Origin: Cyanobacteria bacterium OH_PDB_112
GTDB lineage: Bacteria; Cyanobacteriota; Vampirovibrionia; Gastranaerophilales; CAJFVJ01
Length of the DNA: 20,618 nucleotides
Direction of reading: 5' to 3'
NCBI GenBank assembly: GCA_023457295.1
Contig: JAEWLZ010000043.1
Span: forward strand, 1-20,618
Notes under the pieces: generated by a model
What the model was told of the DNA's origin: nothing
The model's database searches: none
The model's input: only the letters and a program-made list of their open reading frames with translations
Made by a program: the position numbers and the translations under genes
Shown: positions 8,471-15,796 of the stretch, one piece after another
How positions within the stretch are numbered: position 1 is the stretch's first letter
Layout of the letters: each line of letters begins with the position of its first letter

Positions 8471-9769
8471 TTACTTAGTTACATAGTTAATTTTATTATT
8501 TTCAACTAAAAAGTCGGTTATACCTTGACTAATAATTTGTTGCATGATTGATTGAACCATCATAGGCTCTTTAGAAATCTGTCTATAAATGGTTTGCTCA
8601 TCGGTTTTATACAATTTAGCCATTTCTGCGATTCTTTTTTCAAATTCGGAATCATCTACTTTTATATCTTCAACTTTTGCAATATGACTTAAAACTAAAG
8701 AATTTTTAATTCTTTTCGCGGCTTCATCACGCAAATTTTCCCAGATTTTTTCCTGTCCTTGAGCATCAAGGAATTTTTCCCAAGACATGCCCTGAGCAGT
8801 GATTTTTTGTTGAAATTCGTCCATTAAAATTTTTGCTTCACGGTTAACCATTCCGTCAGGAATTTCAACCTCTGCTTGCCCAATAATTGCTTCTATAACA
8901 GCATTTTGGACTCTAACTTTATTTTCGGTTTCAGCTTGCTTATCAATATAAGATTGAATATCTTTTTTTAACTCATCAAGACTGCCGAAAGGTCCGACTT
9001 TTTGGGCTAATTCATCATCAATCTCAGGATAATTTTTTGATTTCAAAGCGTTTAGTTTAATTTTGAAAACAGCAGGTTTACCTTTTAAACTTTCTTCATG
9101 GTATTCAGCAGGGAAAGAAACATTAATATCAAAAGTTTCTCCTATGCTGTGTCCTACGATTTGCTCTGCAAAACCTTCAATAAAGTTGCTATTTGCCAAA
9201 TCCAACTGATAATTTTTTGCGCTTCCGCCTTTAATAGCTTCACCGTCAACTGAACCGTCAAAATCAATAACTGCAACATCTTCTTTTTCTGCGGCTCTGT
9301 CTGTAACATCTACCATTTTTGTAAAACGCTGAGCGATATTTTTAAGTTCTTTTTCTATCATATTTTCATCGTTTGCAAAAGGCTCAACATCAACCGTCAA
9401 TCCTTTATATTTCTTGATTACAACTTCAGGCTTAAGTTCGATTTTAGCGACTATTTTAACATCTTGACCAAGTTCAAAATCAAAATTTTCTATATAAGGC
9501 TCTGATGCCACATCTAAATCATTTTCTGAAATCGCATTAGCAAAAACAGCAGGTAAAATTTTATTTAAAGCTTCATGCTTAATTCTGGTTTCTCCGACAT
9601 GCTTTTCAACCATATTTCTAGGAGCTTTACCTTTTCTGAATCCGGGTATTGTTATATTTGAACTCAAAATCCTTGCAGCTTTGGAATATTCTTCTGCCGC
9701 AATTTCAGCCTCTATTGATATATCAAGTTTTACCAGATTTTTTTCCAACTTCTCTATTTTTACGTCCAT
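8471..9769 (-). CDS. tig: Trigger factor (ribosome-associated chaperone, PPIase)
   Basis: 432 residues from the chosen start. Trigger factor binds at the ribosomal exit tunnel and shields nascent chains. The N-terminal ribosome-binding domain carries the signature GFRKGKAP (43-50). An FKBP-type peptidyl-prolyl isomerase domain spans about 163-243, with the typical IEGFAEQIVG segment (197-206). The C-terminal helical chaperone arms follow. The ATG at 9769 is chosen because MDVKIEKLEKNLVKLDI aligns with the usual trigger-factor N-terminus and AGAAAGAAAG lies just upstream. An in-frame ATG at 9817 would add 16 hydrophobic/basic residues not expected in the family. It heads the tig-clpP-clpX operon. 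Confidence 0.95.
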   Translation of the reverse strand: MDVKIEKLEKNLVKLDISIEAEIAAEEYSKAARILSSNITIPGFRKGKAPRNMVEKHVGETRIKHEALNKILPAVFANAISENDLDVASEPYIENFDFELGQDVKIVAKIELKPEVVIKKYKGLTVDVEPFANDENMIEKELKNIAQRFTKMVDVTDRAAEKEDVAVIDFDGSVDGEAIKGGSAKNYQLDLANSNFIEGFAEQIVGHSIGETFDINVSFPAEYHEESLKGKPAVFKIKLNALKSKNYPEIDDELAQKVGPFGSLDELKKDIQSYIDKQAETENKVRVQNAVIEAIIGQAEVEIPDGMVNREAKILMDEFQQKITAQGMSWEKFLDAQGQEKIWENLRDEAAKRIKNSLVLSHIAKVEDIKVDDSEFEKRIAEMAKLYKTDEQTIYRQISKEPMMVQSIMQQIISQGITDFLVENNKINYVTK

Positions 9770-10188
9770 TTTTGCCACTTTCTTTCTAATAATTACTACT
9801 ATTTTGCTTTTAAACAAAATTATTATAAAACAAATATGTCAAATTTGCACCCAAAAATAATTATATGTCTTACTTTAAAACAAAATAAAGGTTTTCTGTT
9901 TTCATACAAAATGAGGATGCAATCGAAATCCTGATTTTAAATGCGTACATCTTAAATACGAGAATATTTTTTGGAGGATTGACAAGGTTCACCCCCAAAA
10001 ATACTGCCTAAAATACACTAATAGACCATGTGGTTTAAATCACTGTATAGACCTAAAAATCATTAAAATTAAACCTTTTAGTGGATGATGAGCTCCTCCA
10101 AAAGAAGGTAATATGCATAGTGTAGAAAAACTATTTTAAAAAAGATGAATTAACTTGGGAGTATAAAAATATTAGAGGGGGTTCCAAA
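9770..10188. other. Divergent intergenic region between tig and the response regulator
   Basis: This 419-bp stretch has no convincing coding sequence. It must hold the - strand tig promoter: TATAAT (9827-9822) and TTGACA (9842-9837) are present on that strand but only 9 bp apart, so they cannot be one ordinary sigma-70 promoter. On the + strand a perfect TTGACA at 9979-9984 has no good -10 at normal spacing (TAAAAT at 10009-10014 is 24 bp away). The ribosome site of the regulator is AGAGGGGG at 10174-10181. Several inverted repeats lie between 9967 and 10105. Confidence 0.6.
9967..10105 (+). ncRNA. Candidate structured leader or small RNA upstream of the response regulator
   Basis: TTTTGGAGGA (9969-9978) is exactly complementary to TCCTCCAAAA (10094-10103). 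Pairing extends to 12 bp with one G-U pair. Nested inside are CACTAA/TTAGTG (10016-10021 with 10078-10083) and GGTTTAA/TTAAACC (10032-10038 with 10069-10075). No known RNA family is recognised. The nested pairings are seen in the sequence; transcription and function are inference, and the AT-rich background makes chance pairing possible. Confidence 0.35.
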
Positions 10189-10899
10189 ATGAGAAGAGTT
10201 GAATTTAAGGGTACGGCAAAAGTTGTTGTGGTCGATGATAACTTCGAGCATGCAATGGGCATCAAAGAGCTTATCAATATCGAAAGTCCTTGCAATGTTG
10301 TAGGAGTAGCGGCAAATTCGGATGTTGCGATATCTTTAATCAAAAAACACAATCCAAATCTTGTACTTATGGATATAAATATGCCGGATGTTGATGGCAT
10401 AACAGCTATCCAAAAAATAAGAAAATTTAACAAAGACGTAAAAATTATCGCTCTTACAGGGTATGACGACTCTGATTTGATTTTCCGTACAATGAAAGTC
10501 GGGGCTAATGGTTATATTTTAAAAACTATGGCATCTTCACAACTTATCTATGCGATTGAAGAAATCTTGGGCGGAAAAATTTACTTGCCTTCAGTTCTCG
10601 CTTCAAAATTCTTTGAGCATTTCCAAAAGAACGCATTTGAAGAATCTGAAGCAAACTTCGGAGAAGAAGAAAACTTGCTTGATTACTTAACTCAAAGAGA
10701 AGAAGAAGTTCTTGAACTTTTGACACAAGGTATTACTTACAAAGGTGTTGCAAGCAAATTGTTCATCTCTGAAACAACTGTAAAAACTCACGTCAATAAT
10801 ATATTCCAAAAATTGCAAGTAAATGACAGAACACAAGCTGTTCTTTATGCAATCAATCATGGAATCGGACAAAGAAGAAAAGTAAAAGCAAGTGCATAA
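10189..10899 (+). CDS. NarL/FixJ-type response regulator
   Basis: 236 residues. The receiver domain (about 10-127) has the acidic pair D16/D17, the phosphoacceptor D62 (LMDINMP), the conserved T90 and K112. A linker leads to a LuxR-type helix-turn-helix at about 165-222 (LTQREEEVLELLTQG, with SETTVKTHVNNIFQKL as the recognition region). It is expected to bind DNA as a phosphorylation-controlled dimer. AGAGGGGG lies 7 bases before the ATG, a very strong ribosome site. The kinase gene follows 45 bp later and the flagellar basal-body genes come after that, so it may control flagellar or chemotactic genes. The target is not shown by the sequence. The short basic tail (QRRKVKASA) is unremarkable. 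Confidence 0.92.
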   Translation: MRRVEFKGTAKVVVVDDNFEHAMGIKELINIESPCNVVGVAANSDVAISLIKKHNPNLVLMDINMPDVDGITAIQKIRKFNKDVKIIALTGYDDSDLIFRTMKVGANGYILKTMASSQLIYAIEEILGGKIYLPSVLASKFFEHFQKNAFEESEANFGEEENLLDYLTQREEEVLELLTQGITYKGVASKLFISETTVKTHVNNIFQKLQVNDRTQAVLYAINHGIGQRRKVKASA

Positions 10900-10944
10900 C
10901 TTGCATAAGTAAATGATATTGGAACCTTGAGCGGAGAGAAAACG

Positions 10945-11685
10945 GTGATATTAACCGGCAAAGAAGAAAAAAGAACAAATGACACGAAGCAAGCTGATTT
11001 CAGCTTGCTTCGCATGTCTATTGAAAATGACTTTAGAAAAACAGCATCTCACACGGCTCACGAAATTCGAAATCCTCTCTCTGCAATGGAACTCCATTCA
11101 AAAATAATTTCTAAAAAACTGGAAAACATAGCGGAAGAAGAATCATTAGGCTCAATAAAAACATCTATAGATTGTATTTTAAACTCAATAGAAGTTCTAA
11201 AAAATATAACAAACGGTCTTAAAAATTTTTCAAAAGATATTGAACTCGACATAAAAAATGCGGACTTAACTAAAACAGTGCAAAATACCGTTGAATCTAT
11301 TCGTCCGACTTTTGACGAAAAAAATGTTGATCTTGCATTACACCAATCAGAAAGTGTTTTTGCAACTTTTGATGAAACCAAAACACAGCAAATCCTTTTC
11401 AATCTTCTAAAAAATGCTCTTGAAGCAAGCTGTGAAGGTGATAAAGTGGATTTGTATTTTATAGTAGAAAAAAATGAAATAAAAATATTGGTAAAAGATA
11501 CCGGGTGCGGTATAAATCAAAAAAACACAGAAAAAATTTTCCTGCCCAACTTTACAACTAAAGCATCGGGTTGCGGTATAGGGCTTTGCGAATCAAAAAA
11601 AATTGCAACAGCTCAAAACGGAAACTTAAGACTTGTTTCCACAGGAAAAAATGGCTCAATTTTTGAGCTTTCACTGCCTGCATAG
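10945..11685 (+). CDS. Soluble sensor histidine kinase (NtrB/FlgS-like)
   Basis: 246 residues from GTG at 10945, chosen because GGAGAG sits 6 bases upstream. TTG at 10927 (252 residues) and ATG at 11014 (223 residues) are in-frame alternatives. The H-box is HEIRNPLSAMELHSKI with His39. The HATPase domain shows the N-box (LLKNALEA, about 155-162), the G1 box DTGCGI (185-190), an F-box-like IFLPNFTTK and the G2 box GCGIGL (209-214). No membrane segment or PAS/GAF domain is present, so it is cytoplasmic and must sense through a partner. It resembles kinases that drive flagellar regulators, but those normally pair with NtrC-type regulators; here the neighbour is NarL-type. Its first codons carry a striking hairpin (10981-11018). 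Confidence 0.88.
   Translation: MILTGKEEKRTNDTKQADFSLLRMSIENDFRKTASHTAHEIRNPLSAMELHSKIISKKLENIAEEESLGSIKTSIDCILNSIEVLKNITNGLKNFSKDIELDIKNADLTKTVQNTVESIRPTFDEKNVDLALHQSESVFATFDETKTQQILFNLLKNALEASCEGDKVDLYFIVEKNEIKILVKDTGCGINQKNTEKIFLPNFTTKASGCGIGLCESKKIATAQNGNLRLVSTGKNGSIFELSLPA
10981..11018 (+). repeat. Near-perfect inverted repeat inside the kinase 5' end
   Basis: CGAAGCAAGCTGA (10985-10997) and TCAGCTTGCTTCG (11000-11012) are exact reverse complements with only TT between. GACA/TGTC (10981-10984 with 11015-11018) extends the stem to 17 bp past a 2-base CA bulge. No T run follows on either strand, so it is not an ordinary terminator. It ends at an in-frame ATG (11014). Confidence 0.85.
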
Positions 11686-11715
11686 AAAAAATGCGAAAAA
11701 CAGGGGAGATAGTAA

Positions 11716-12192
11716 ATGAAAATGATTGACAGCAAAACAATTGATGTAACCTCTTTGGCTCTTGACGGGCTAATGAAAAAACATCGTGCGATTTCAGGCA
11801 ACATCGCCAATGCGGAAGTAGCGGGTTATCAAAGACAAGACGTTTCTTTTGAAGACCAGCTTAATAATATTCTTGAAAAAGAATATGAACAAGAAGCTTA
11901 CAAATCCGCCAATTCAAGAATTTCACCAAGCAATCCTCAAACAATTTTTATGGGAAAACAAATGTCTGCACTTACTTCAGCTAAAAAACTTGAAGCAATG
12001 CAAGCTTACGGAAGTTTTAAACCTGTAACAGCAAGCGATAATTCACCTGCTGTATCTCCTGACGGAAGCAATGTAAATGTAGAAAAAGAAATGGTCGAAT
12101 TAGCCAAAAATACGACCAAATATTCTGTACTTTCAGAATCTTTAGCAAGAAAACTTTCAGGACTCAGCGAAATAATAAAAGGAGCTATGTAA
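11716..12192 (+). CDS. flgB: Flagellar basal-body proximal rod protein FlgB
   Basis: 158 residues, slightly longer than usual. FlgB forms part of the proximal rod linking the MS ring to the distal rod. The rod-protein signature ISGNIANAEVAGYQRQDVSF is at 26-45. The C-terminal block VNVEKEMVELAKNTTKY (120-136) is the matching helix of the rod/hook family. The middle (about 55-118) is Ser/Pro-rich, accounting for the extra length. AGGGGAG lies 7 bases before the ATG. It is separated from the kinase stop by 30 bp and from flgC by 3 bp. Confidence 0.95.
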   Translation: MKMIDSKTIDVTSLALDGLMKKHRAISGNIANAEVAGYQRQDVSFEDQLNNILEKEYEQEAYKSANSRISPSNPQTIFMGKQMSALTSAKKLEAMQAYGSFKPVTASDNSPAVSPDGSNVNVEKEMVELAKNTTKYSVLSESLARKLSGLSEIIKGAM

Positions 12193-12195
12193 TAA

Positions 12196-12696
12196 ATGAG
12201 TTTCAATGTATTTGATATAAGCGCATCAGGATTATATTCACAACGACTTAGAATGGATGCTATCTCAAGCAATATAGCAAACATAAATACCACACGAAAC
12301 GAAAATGGGGAACTTATTCCTTATGTCAAAAAAAATGTGGTATTTCAAACAACTTACACGGAAGCATTGGACAAACCTGCTTTACCCACTGGCGGATATA
12401 GACCTGGCGTAAGCTCAACAGGCAACAACATGCTTTTGAAGGGCGGGGTTTCTTTCGATAATGCAAGAGAAATTAACGGGGTATCCGTTGCTCAAATTGA
12501 AGAAAGCAAAGACCCCTTTAAAATGGTCTATGAACCCGGTCATCCCGATGCTGACCAAAACGGTTTTGTCAAAATGCCAAACATCAATCCCGTAACAGAA
12601 ATGATGGATATGATGACGGCAGCAAGAGCTTATGAAGCTAACGTATCATCAATAGAATCTGCTAAAAGCATGATTCGCACGGCCTTGAAAATTTAG
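12196..12696 (+). CDS. flgC: Flagellar basal-body rod protein FlgC
   Basis: 166 residues. This proximal rod subunit is partner to FlgB. The N-terminus carries FDISASGLYSQRLRMDAISS (6-25) followed by NIANINTT, the family signature. The C-terminus has VKMPNINPVTEMMDMMTAAR (about 125-144) and AYEANVSSIESAK, the conserved coiled-coil segment. AAAAGGAG (12177-12184) overlaps the end of flgB, 11 bases before the ATG, so translation is probably coupled. The central insert (about 35-120) is of normal length. Confidence 0.96.
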   Translation: MSFNVFDISASGLYSQRLRMDAISSNIANINTTRNENGELIPYVKKNVVFQTTYTEALDKPALPTGGYRPGVSSTGNNMLLKGGVSFDNAREINGVSVAQIEESKDPFKMVYEPGHPDADQNGFVKMPNINPVTEMMDMMTAARAYEANVSSIESAKSMIRTALKI

Positions 12697-12714
12697 TAAC
12701 GGAGAAAAATAATA

Positions 12715-13134
12715 ATGCAGCCTCTTAATCTTAATTACAATCCTATATCAAGTTATAACAATGTATTTGCGAATCAAATGACTCAAATTAATGATGAAAC
12801 TCTAACATTGAATGGCAGTATAGAAAAAACCGCCATACCTGATATGATAAAAACTGATCCGCAACTAAAAAAAGATATGCAAATACTTGGCACTGAAGGA
12901 GCGGGGAAAGTTGCCAACGACTTCTCAACGGCACTTTCAAACAGCCTTAATGATTTAAATTCAACTCAAAGAAACGCAGAAGCCGCACTGGAAACTTTCG
13001 CAACGGGCGGCGATATTGATGTACACAGTGTAATGATAGCATCTCAAAAGGCAAATTTAAGTATGCAAATGGCTATGCAACTCAGAAACAAAGCAATTCA
13101 AGCCTATAACGAAATTTACAAGATGGGCATTTGA
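12715..13134 (+). CDS. fliE: Flagellar hook-basal body complex protein FliE
   Basis: 139 residues, against about 100-110 for typical FliE. FliE joins the MS ring to the rod. The conserved part is at 65-139: FSTALSNSLNDLNSTQRNAE, GGDIDVHSVMIASQKANLSM and a C-terminal MQLRNKAIQAYNEIYKMGI. The first 60 residues (Asn/Thr/Ile-rich) are an extension without recognisable features. A modest ribosome site (ACGGAG) lies 12 bases before the ATG. The gene sits between flgC and fliF, as in the Bacillus-type operon. Confidence 0.93.
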   Translation: MQPLNLNYNPISSYNNVFANQMTQINDETLTLNGSIEKTAIPDMIKTDPQLKKDMQILGTEGAGKVANDFSTALSNSLNDLNSTQRNAEAALETFATGGDIDVHSVMIASQKANLSMQMAMQLRNKAIQAYNEIYKMGI

Positions 13135-13152
13135 TAAGTTTTATTAACATCT

Positions 13153-13188
13153 TTGAAAAAAAACTTTATTGCTTATAAAATGTATAAT
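13153..13188 (+). promoter_or_regulatory. Possible internal promoter before fliF
   Basis: The 86-bp fliE-fliF gap is the largest in the flagellar run. It contains a perfect TATAAT (13183-13188), and TTGAAA (13153-13158) lies 15 bp before a second -10-like TATAAA (13174-13179). No FliA (sigma-28) or sigma-54 pattern is present. An internal promoter is plausible but not proven. Confidence 0.35.
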
Positions 13189-13220
13189 AAGAGGAATGAC
13201 GGGGAACGAGGGAAATTTAG

Positions 13221-14765
13221 TTGGAAAACTATTTTAAGTTACTTTATTACGATTTACAAAAAATCTGGAGGAGTTTAGATCTCCCTCAGAAAGCTACAAC
13301 AATTGCTCTTATAGGTTTGACTATTTTTGCTATTTCATATTTTGCGGGTAAAGCAACAGAGCCTGATTGGTCTTTGCTTTACAGTGACTTAAACGAAACA
13401 GATGCTATTGCTGTTGTGGACCACTTAAAACAAGCTGGCTACACATATAAATTAAGCGACGACAAACGCTCAGTATTTGTACCTGCAAATCTCAAGGAAG
13501 AATTACGTATAGAAGTAGCGGAAGCTGATATTATTCAAGACAGCAATCCGGGTTTTGAACTTTTGGACAAAGTGAATTTCGGTGCCACAGATTTTCATAA
13601 CCAAATGACAAAACAAAGAATCTATCAAGATGAAATAACAAGAACTATTGAAAAAATAAGCGGAGTACGCAAAGCCAGAGTACAAATAGCAGAACCTGAA
13701 AGATCGGTTTTTTCAGACAAAGATGAAGAACCTTCGGCTTCTGTCATGCTAATTTTGGAACCAGGCGTTAAACTAAAAACCGAACAAATTAAAGCTATAA
13801 AAAATCTTGTAGCTTATTCTGTTCCAAGATTAAAGCCCGAAAAAGTGTTTTTAAGCAACCAAAGAGGCGACAGCTTATCGGATGATATATCAAAAAGCTC
13901 AAACGATATTGAAAACTTCCGTACAAGCTTCGAAAAAGAAAAAGCCGAAAAAATTACAAAAGTACTTGAAACTATTGTCGGAAAAGAAAATGTAAGTGTT
14001 CAAGTCAGCGCCAAAATGAATTTTGACTCGGCTCGCGCCACTATCGAAAGTTATGTTCCAGCTCCCGGTAATAATGGTGCTCTTTCTTCAAGTGCCGAAG
14101 AAAAAGAAATTTATGACGCGGGCAAAGGCGCTACCGATACTCAAGCAGCAGGCTCAACAACCGAAGCTGATAAGAAAAAAATGAATTATTCAAAAATTAA
14201 AACTCAAACAAATTATAATGTATCAAAAGAAATTAAACAGGTCGTTTACGCTCCCGGAACAGTTGAAAAAATGACTATTGCGGTCGCATTAAATAAAGTT
14301 CTTACTCCTGAAGAAGAAACTGAACTTACAAATCTTGTTATGAGTGCAAGCGGCGCAGAACCTTCACGAGGAGATGTCATAAATATTACAAGTATGGAAT
14401 TCTCCGGACCTGGCGAAAACGAACAAATGACTCAAAAAATTCTTGAAGAAACTGAAAAACAAGGAATGATGGATTTGATTGTATCAAAAGTAGTACCTTT
14501 TGTAGTTATCTTGATATTGGGAGTATTATCACTCATAACTATCAACAATCTTATCAGACGTCCTCTCGAAGGTCAGGCTTTGGGAGATACTCAACCGCTT
14601 TCATTGGATGAAGAAGTTGCAGGACTCCTCGATGTCGATACTATGTCACGTATAGAAACTCAACTTGATCCTCAACTTGAAAAAATGAAAACAGAAATCA
14701 ACGATATAGTTCTTTCAGATCCTCAAGAAGCGGCAAGATTACTTTTAACATTCATTAAAGATTAA
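13221..14765 (+). CDS. fliF: Flagellar MS-ring protein FliF
   Basis: 514 residues, near the family norm. FliF builds the membrane-embedded ring that carries the rod, the switch and the export gate. Two membrane helices flank a periplasmic region: about 27-43 and 423-442. Ring-building motifs follow the first helix (LYSDLNETDAIAVVDHLKQ, then GFELLDKVNFGATDF). The cytoplasmic C-terminus ends in the FliG-binding helix (DPQEAARLLLTFIKD, 500-514). A low-complexity segment at 280-320 is the usual variable loop. The start is TTG: it is the first codon after an in-frame TAG (13218-13220), no in-frame ATG occurs before residue 129, and GAGGGA lies 7 bases upstream. It is followed after 11 bp by fliG. 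Confidence 0.96.
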   Translation: MENYFKLLYYDLQKIWRSLDLPQKATTIALIGLTIFAISYFAGKATEPDWSLLYSDLNETDAIAVVDHLKQAGYTYKLSDDKRSVFVPANLKEELRIEVAEADIIQDSNPGFELLDKVNFGATDFHNQMTKQRIYQDEITRTIEKISGVRKARVQIAEPERSVFSDKDEEPSASVMLILEPGVKLKTEQIKAIKNLVAYSVPRLKPEKVFLSNQRGDSLSDDISKSSNDIENFRTSFEKEKAEKITKVLETIVGKENVSVQVSAKMNFDSARATIESYVPAPGNNGALSSSAEEKEIYDAGKGATDTQAAGSTTEADKKKMNYSKIKTQTNYNVSKEIKQVVYAPGTVEKMTIAVALNKVLTPEEETELTNLVMSASGAEPSRGDVINITSMEFSGPGENEQMTQKILEETEKQGMMDLIVSKVVPFVVILILGVLSLITINNLIRRPLEGQALGDTQPLSLDEEVAGLLDVDTMSRIETQLDPQLEKMKTEINDIVLSDPQEAARLLLTFIKD

Positions 14766-14776
14766 GGAAATAAAAA

Positions 14777-15796
14777 ATGGAAATAGAAGTCAGCAGAATG
14801 TCCAACATCCAAAAAGTAGCCGCATTACTAATTGTATTGGGTCCACAGGCTGCTACGGAGATTTTAAAAAATATACCGGATGATGACCTTGTAGAACAAA
14901 TAACTCTTGAAATTGCAAACTTGAACAAAGTATCTCCTGAAGTTTTGGATACAATTCTAGAAGAATTTCATTCAATATTCCAAGCAAGCAGTTACCTGTC
15001 ACACGGTGGTATGGATTACGCTAAAACCCTTTTGGAAAAAGCTTATGGTTCAGATAAAGCGGGAAGCATTCTTGACAAATTGGTAACAATTTTGAACAGT
15101 ACACCGTTCCAATTCTTTAATGAAGCAGATCCTGAACAACTTGCAACATCATTCCAAAACGAAAACCCGCAACTTATTGCACTTGTTTTGGCATATCTAA
15201 AACCCGAAAAATCAGCTCAAGTACTTAACAATTTACCGTTTAACGTACAAGCTGCCGTTGCTCTTAAAATAGCGGAGATGGACACAACCAATCCGGAAAT
15301 TATCTCCGAAATTGAAAAAGTTGTAGAAAGCAAATTCTCATCAGTTGTGGCTCAAGACTTCTCAAAAGCAGGCGGCGTAGAGTCTTTGGCAACTATTTTG
15401 AACAGAACCGACCGTTCTACAGAAAAGAAAATTATCGAAGTTTTGGAGCATCACAGCGCTTCTTTGGCAGAAGAAGTAAGAGAACTTATGTTCGTATTCG
15501 AAGATATTATATTACTCGACAACAGAGCTATTCAAAGAGTTCTTCGAGAAATCGATTCAAAAGACTTGGCGCTTGCGCTTAAAGGTTCTAATGAAGATGT
15601 ACGAACCACAGTATTCTTGAACATGTCAGAACGTGCGCAAACAATGTTGAAAGACGATATGGAATATATGGGTCCTGTAAGAGCAAAAGATGTACAAGAA
15701 TCTCAAACCAAAATCGTATCTATTGTACGTAAGCTTGAAGAATCGGGCGAAATCATAATCAGACGCGGTGGTGCGGAGGATGAGTACATTGAGTAA
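14777..15796 (+). CDS. fliG: Flagellar motor switch protein FliG
   Basis: 339 residues, the standard length. FliG is the rotor protein that binds FliF and interacts with the stators to make torque. The N-terminal FliF-binding domain covers about 10-105. The middle armadillo-like domain carries ENPQLIALVLAYL (129-141), equivalent to the usual EHPQ motif. The C-terminal torque helix is EEVRELMFVFEDIILLDNRA (232-251) with QRVLREID after it, so the charged torque residues are kept. The last block, MGPVRAKDVQESQTKIV (298-314), is also conserved. AAGGAAA lies upstream of the ATG. The stop overlaps the start region of fliH. Confidence 0.97.
   Translation: MEIEVSRMSNIQKVAALLIVLGPQAATEILKNIPDDDLVEQITLEIANLNKVSPEVLDTILEEFHSIFQASSYLSHGGMDYAKTLLEKAYGSDKAGSILDKLVTILNSTPFQFFNEADPEQLATSFQNENPQLIALVLAYLKPEKSAQVLNNLPFNVQAAVALKIAEMDTTNPEIISEIEKVVESKFSSVVAQDFSKAGGVESLATILNRTDRSTEKKIIEVLEHHSASLAEEVRELMFVFEDIILLDNRAIQRVLREIDSKDLALALKGSNEDVRTTVFLNMSERAQTMLKDDMEYMGPVRAKDVQESQTKIVSIVRKLEESGEIIIRRGGAEDEYIE

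Noticed and set aside
9770..9817. N-terminal extension of trigger factor
   Set aside because: The extra 16 residues do not fit the family N-terminus and the ATG at 9769 has a purine-rich ribosome site.
9979..10007. TTGACA as -35 of a + strand promoter for the regulator
   Set aside because: At 16-18 bp spacing there is no acceptable -10 (TACTGC at 17 bp); the better TAAAAT is 24 bp away. Not excluded, but not supported.
9967..10105. 6S RNA, SRP RNA or tmRNA in the tig upstream region
   Set aside because: The stem layout is too asymmetric for 6S, and no SRP GGAAGCAGC-type apical motif or tmRNA features are present.
13165..13175. Sigma-54 promoter before fliF (TTGCT at 13169-13173)
   Set aside because: The required GG element about 10 bp upstream is missing; that stretch is all A.
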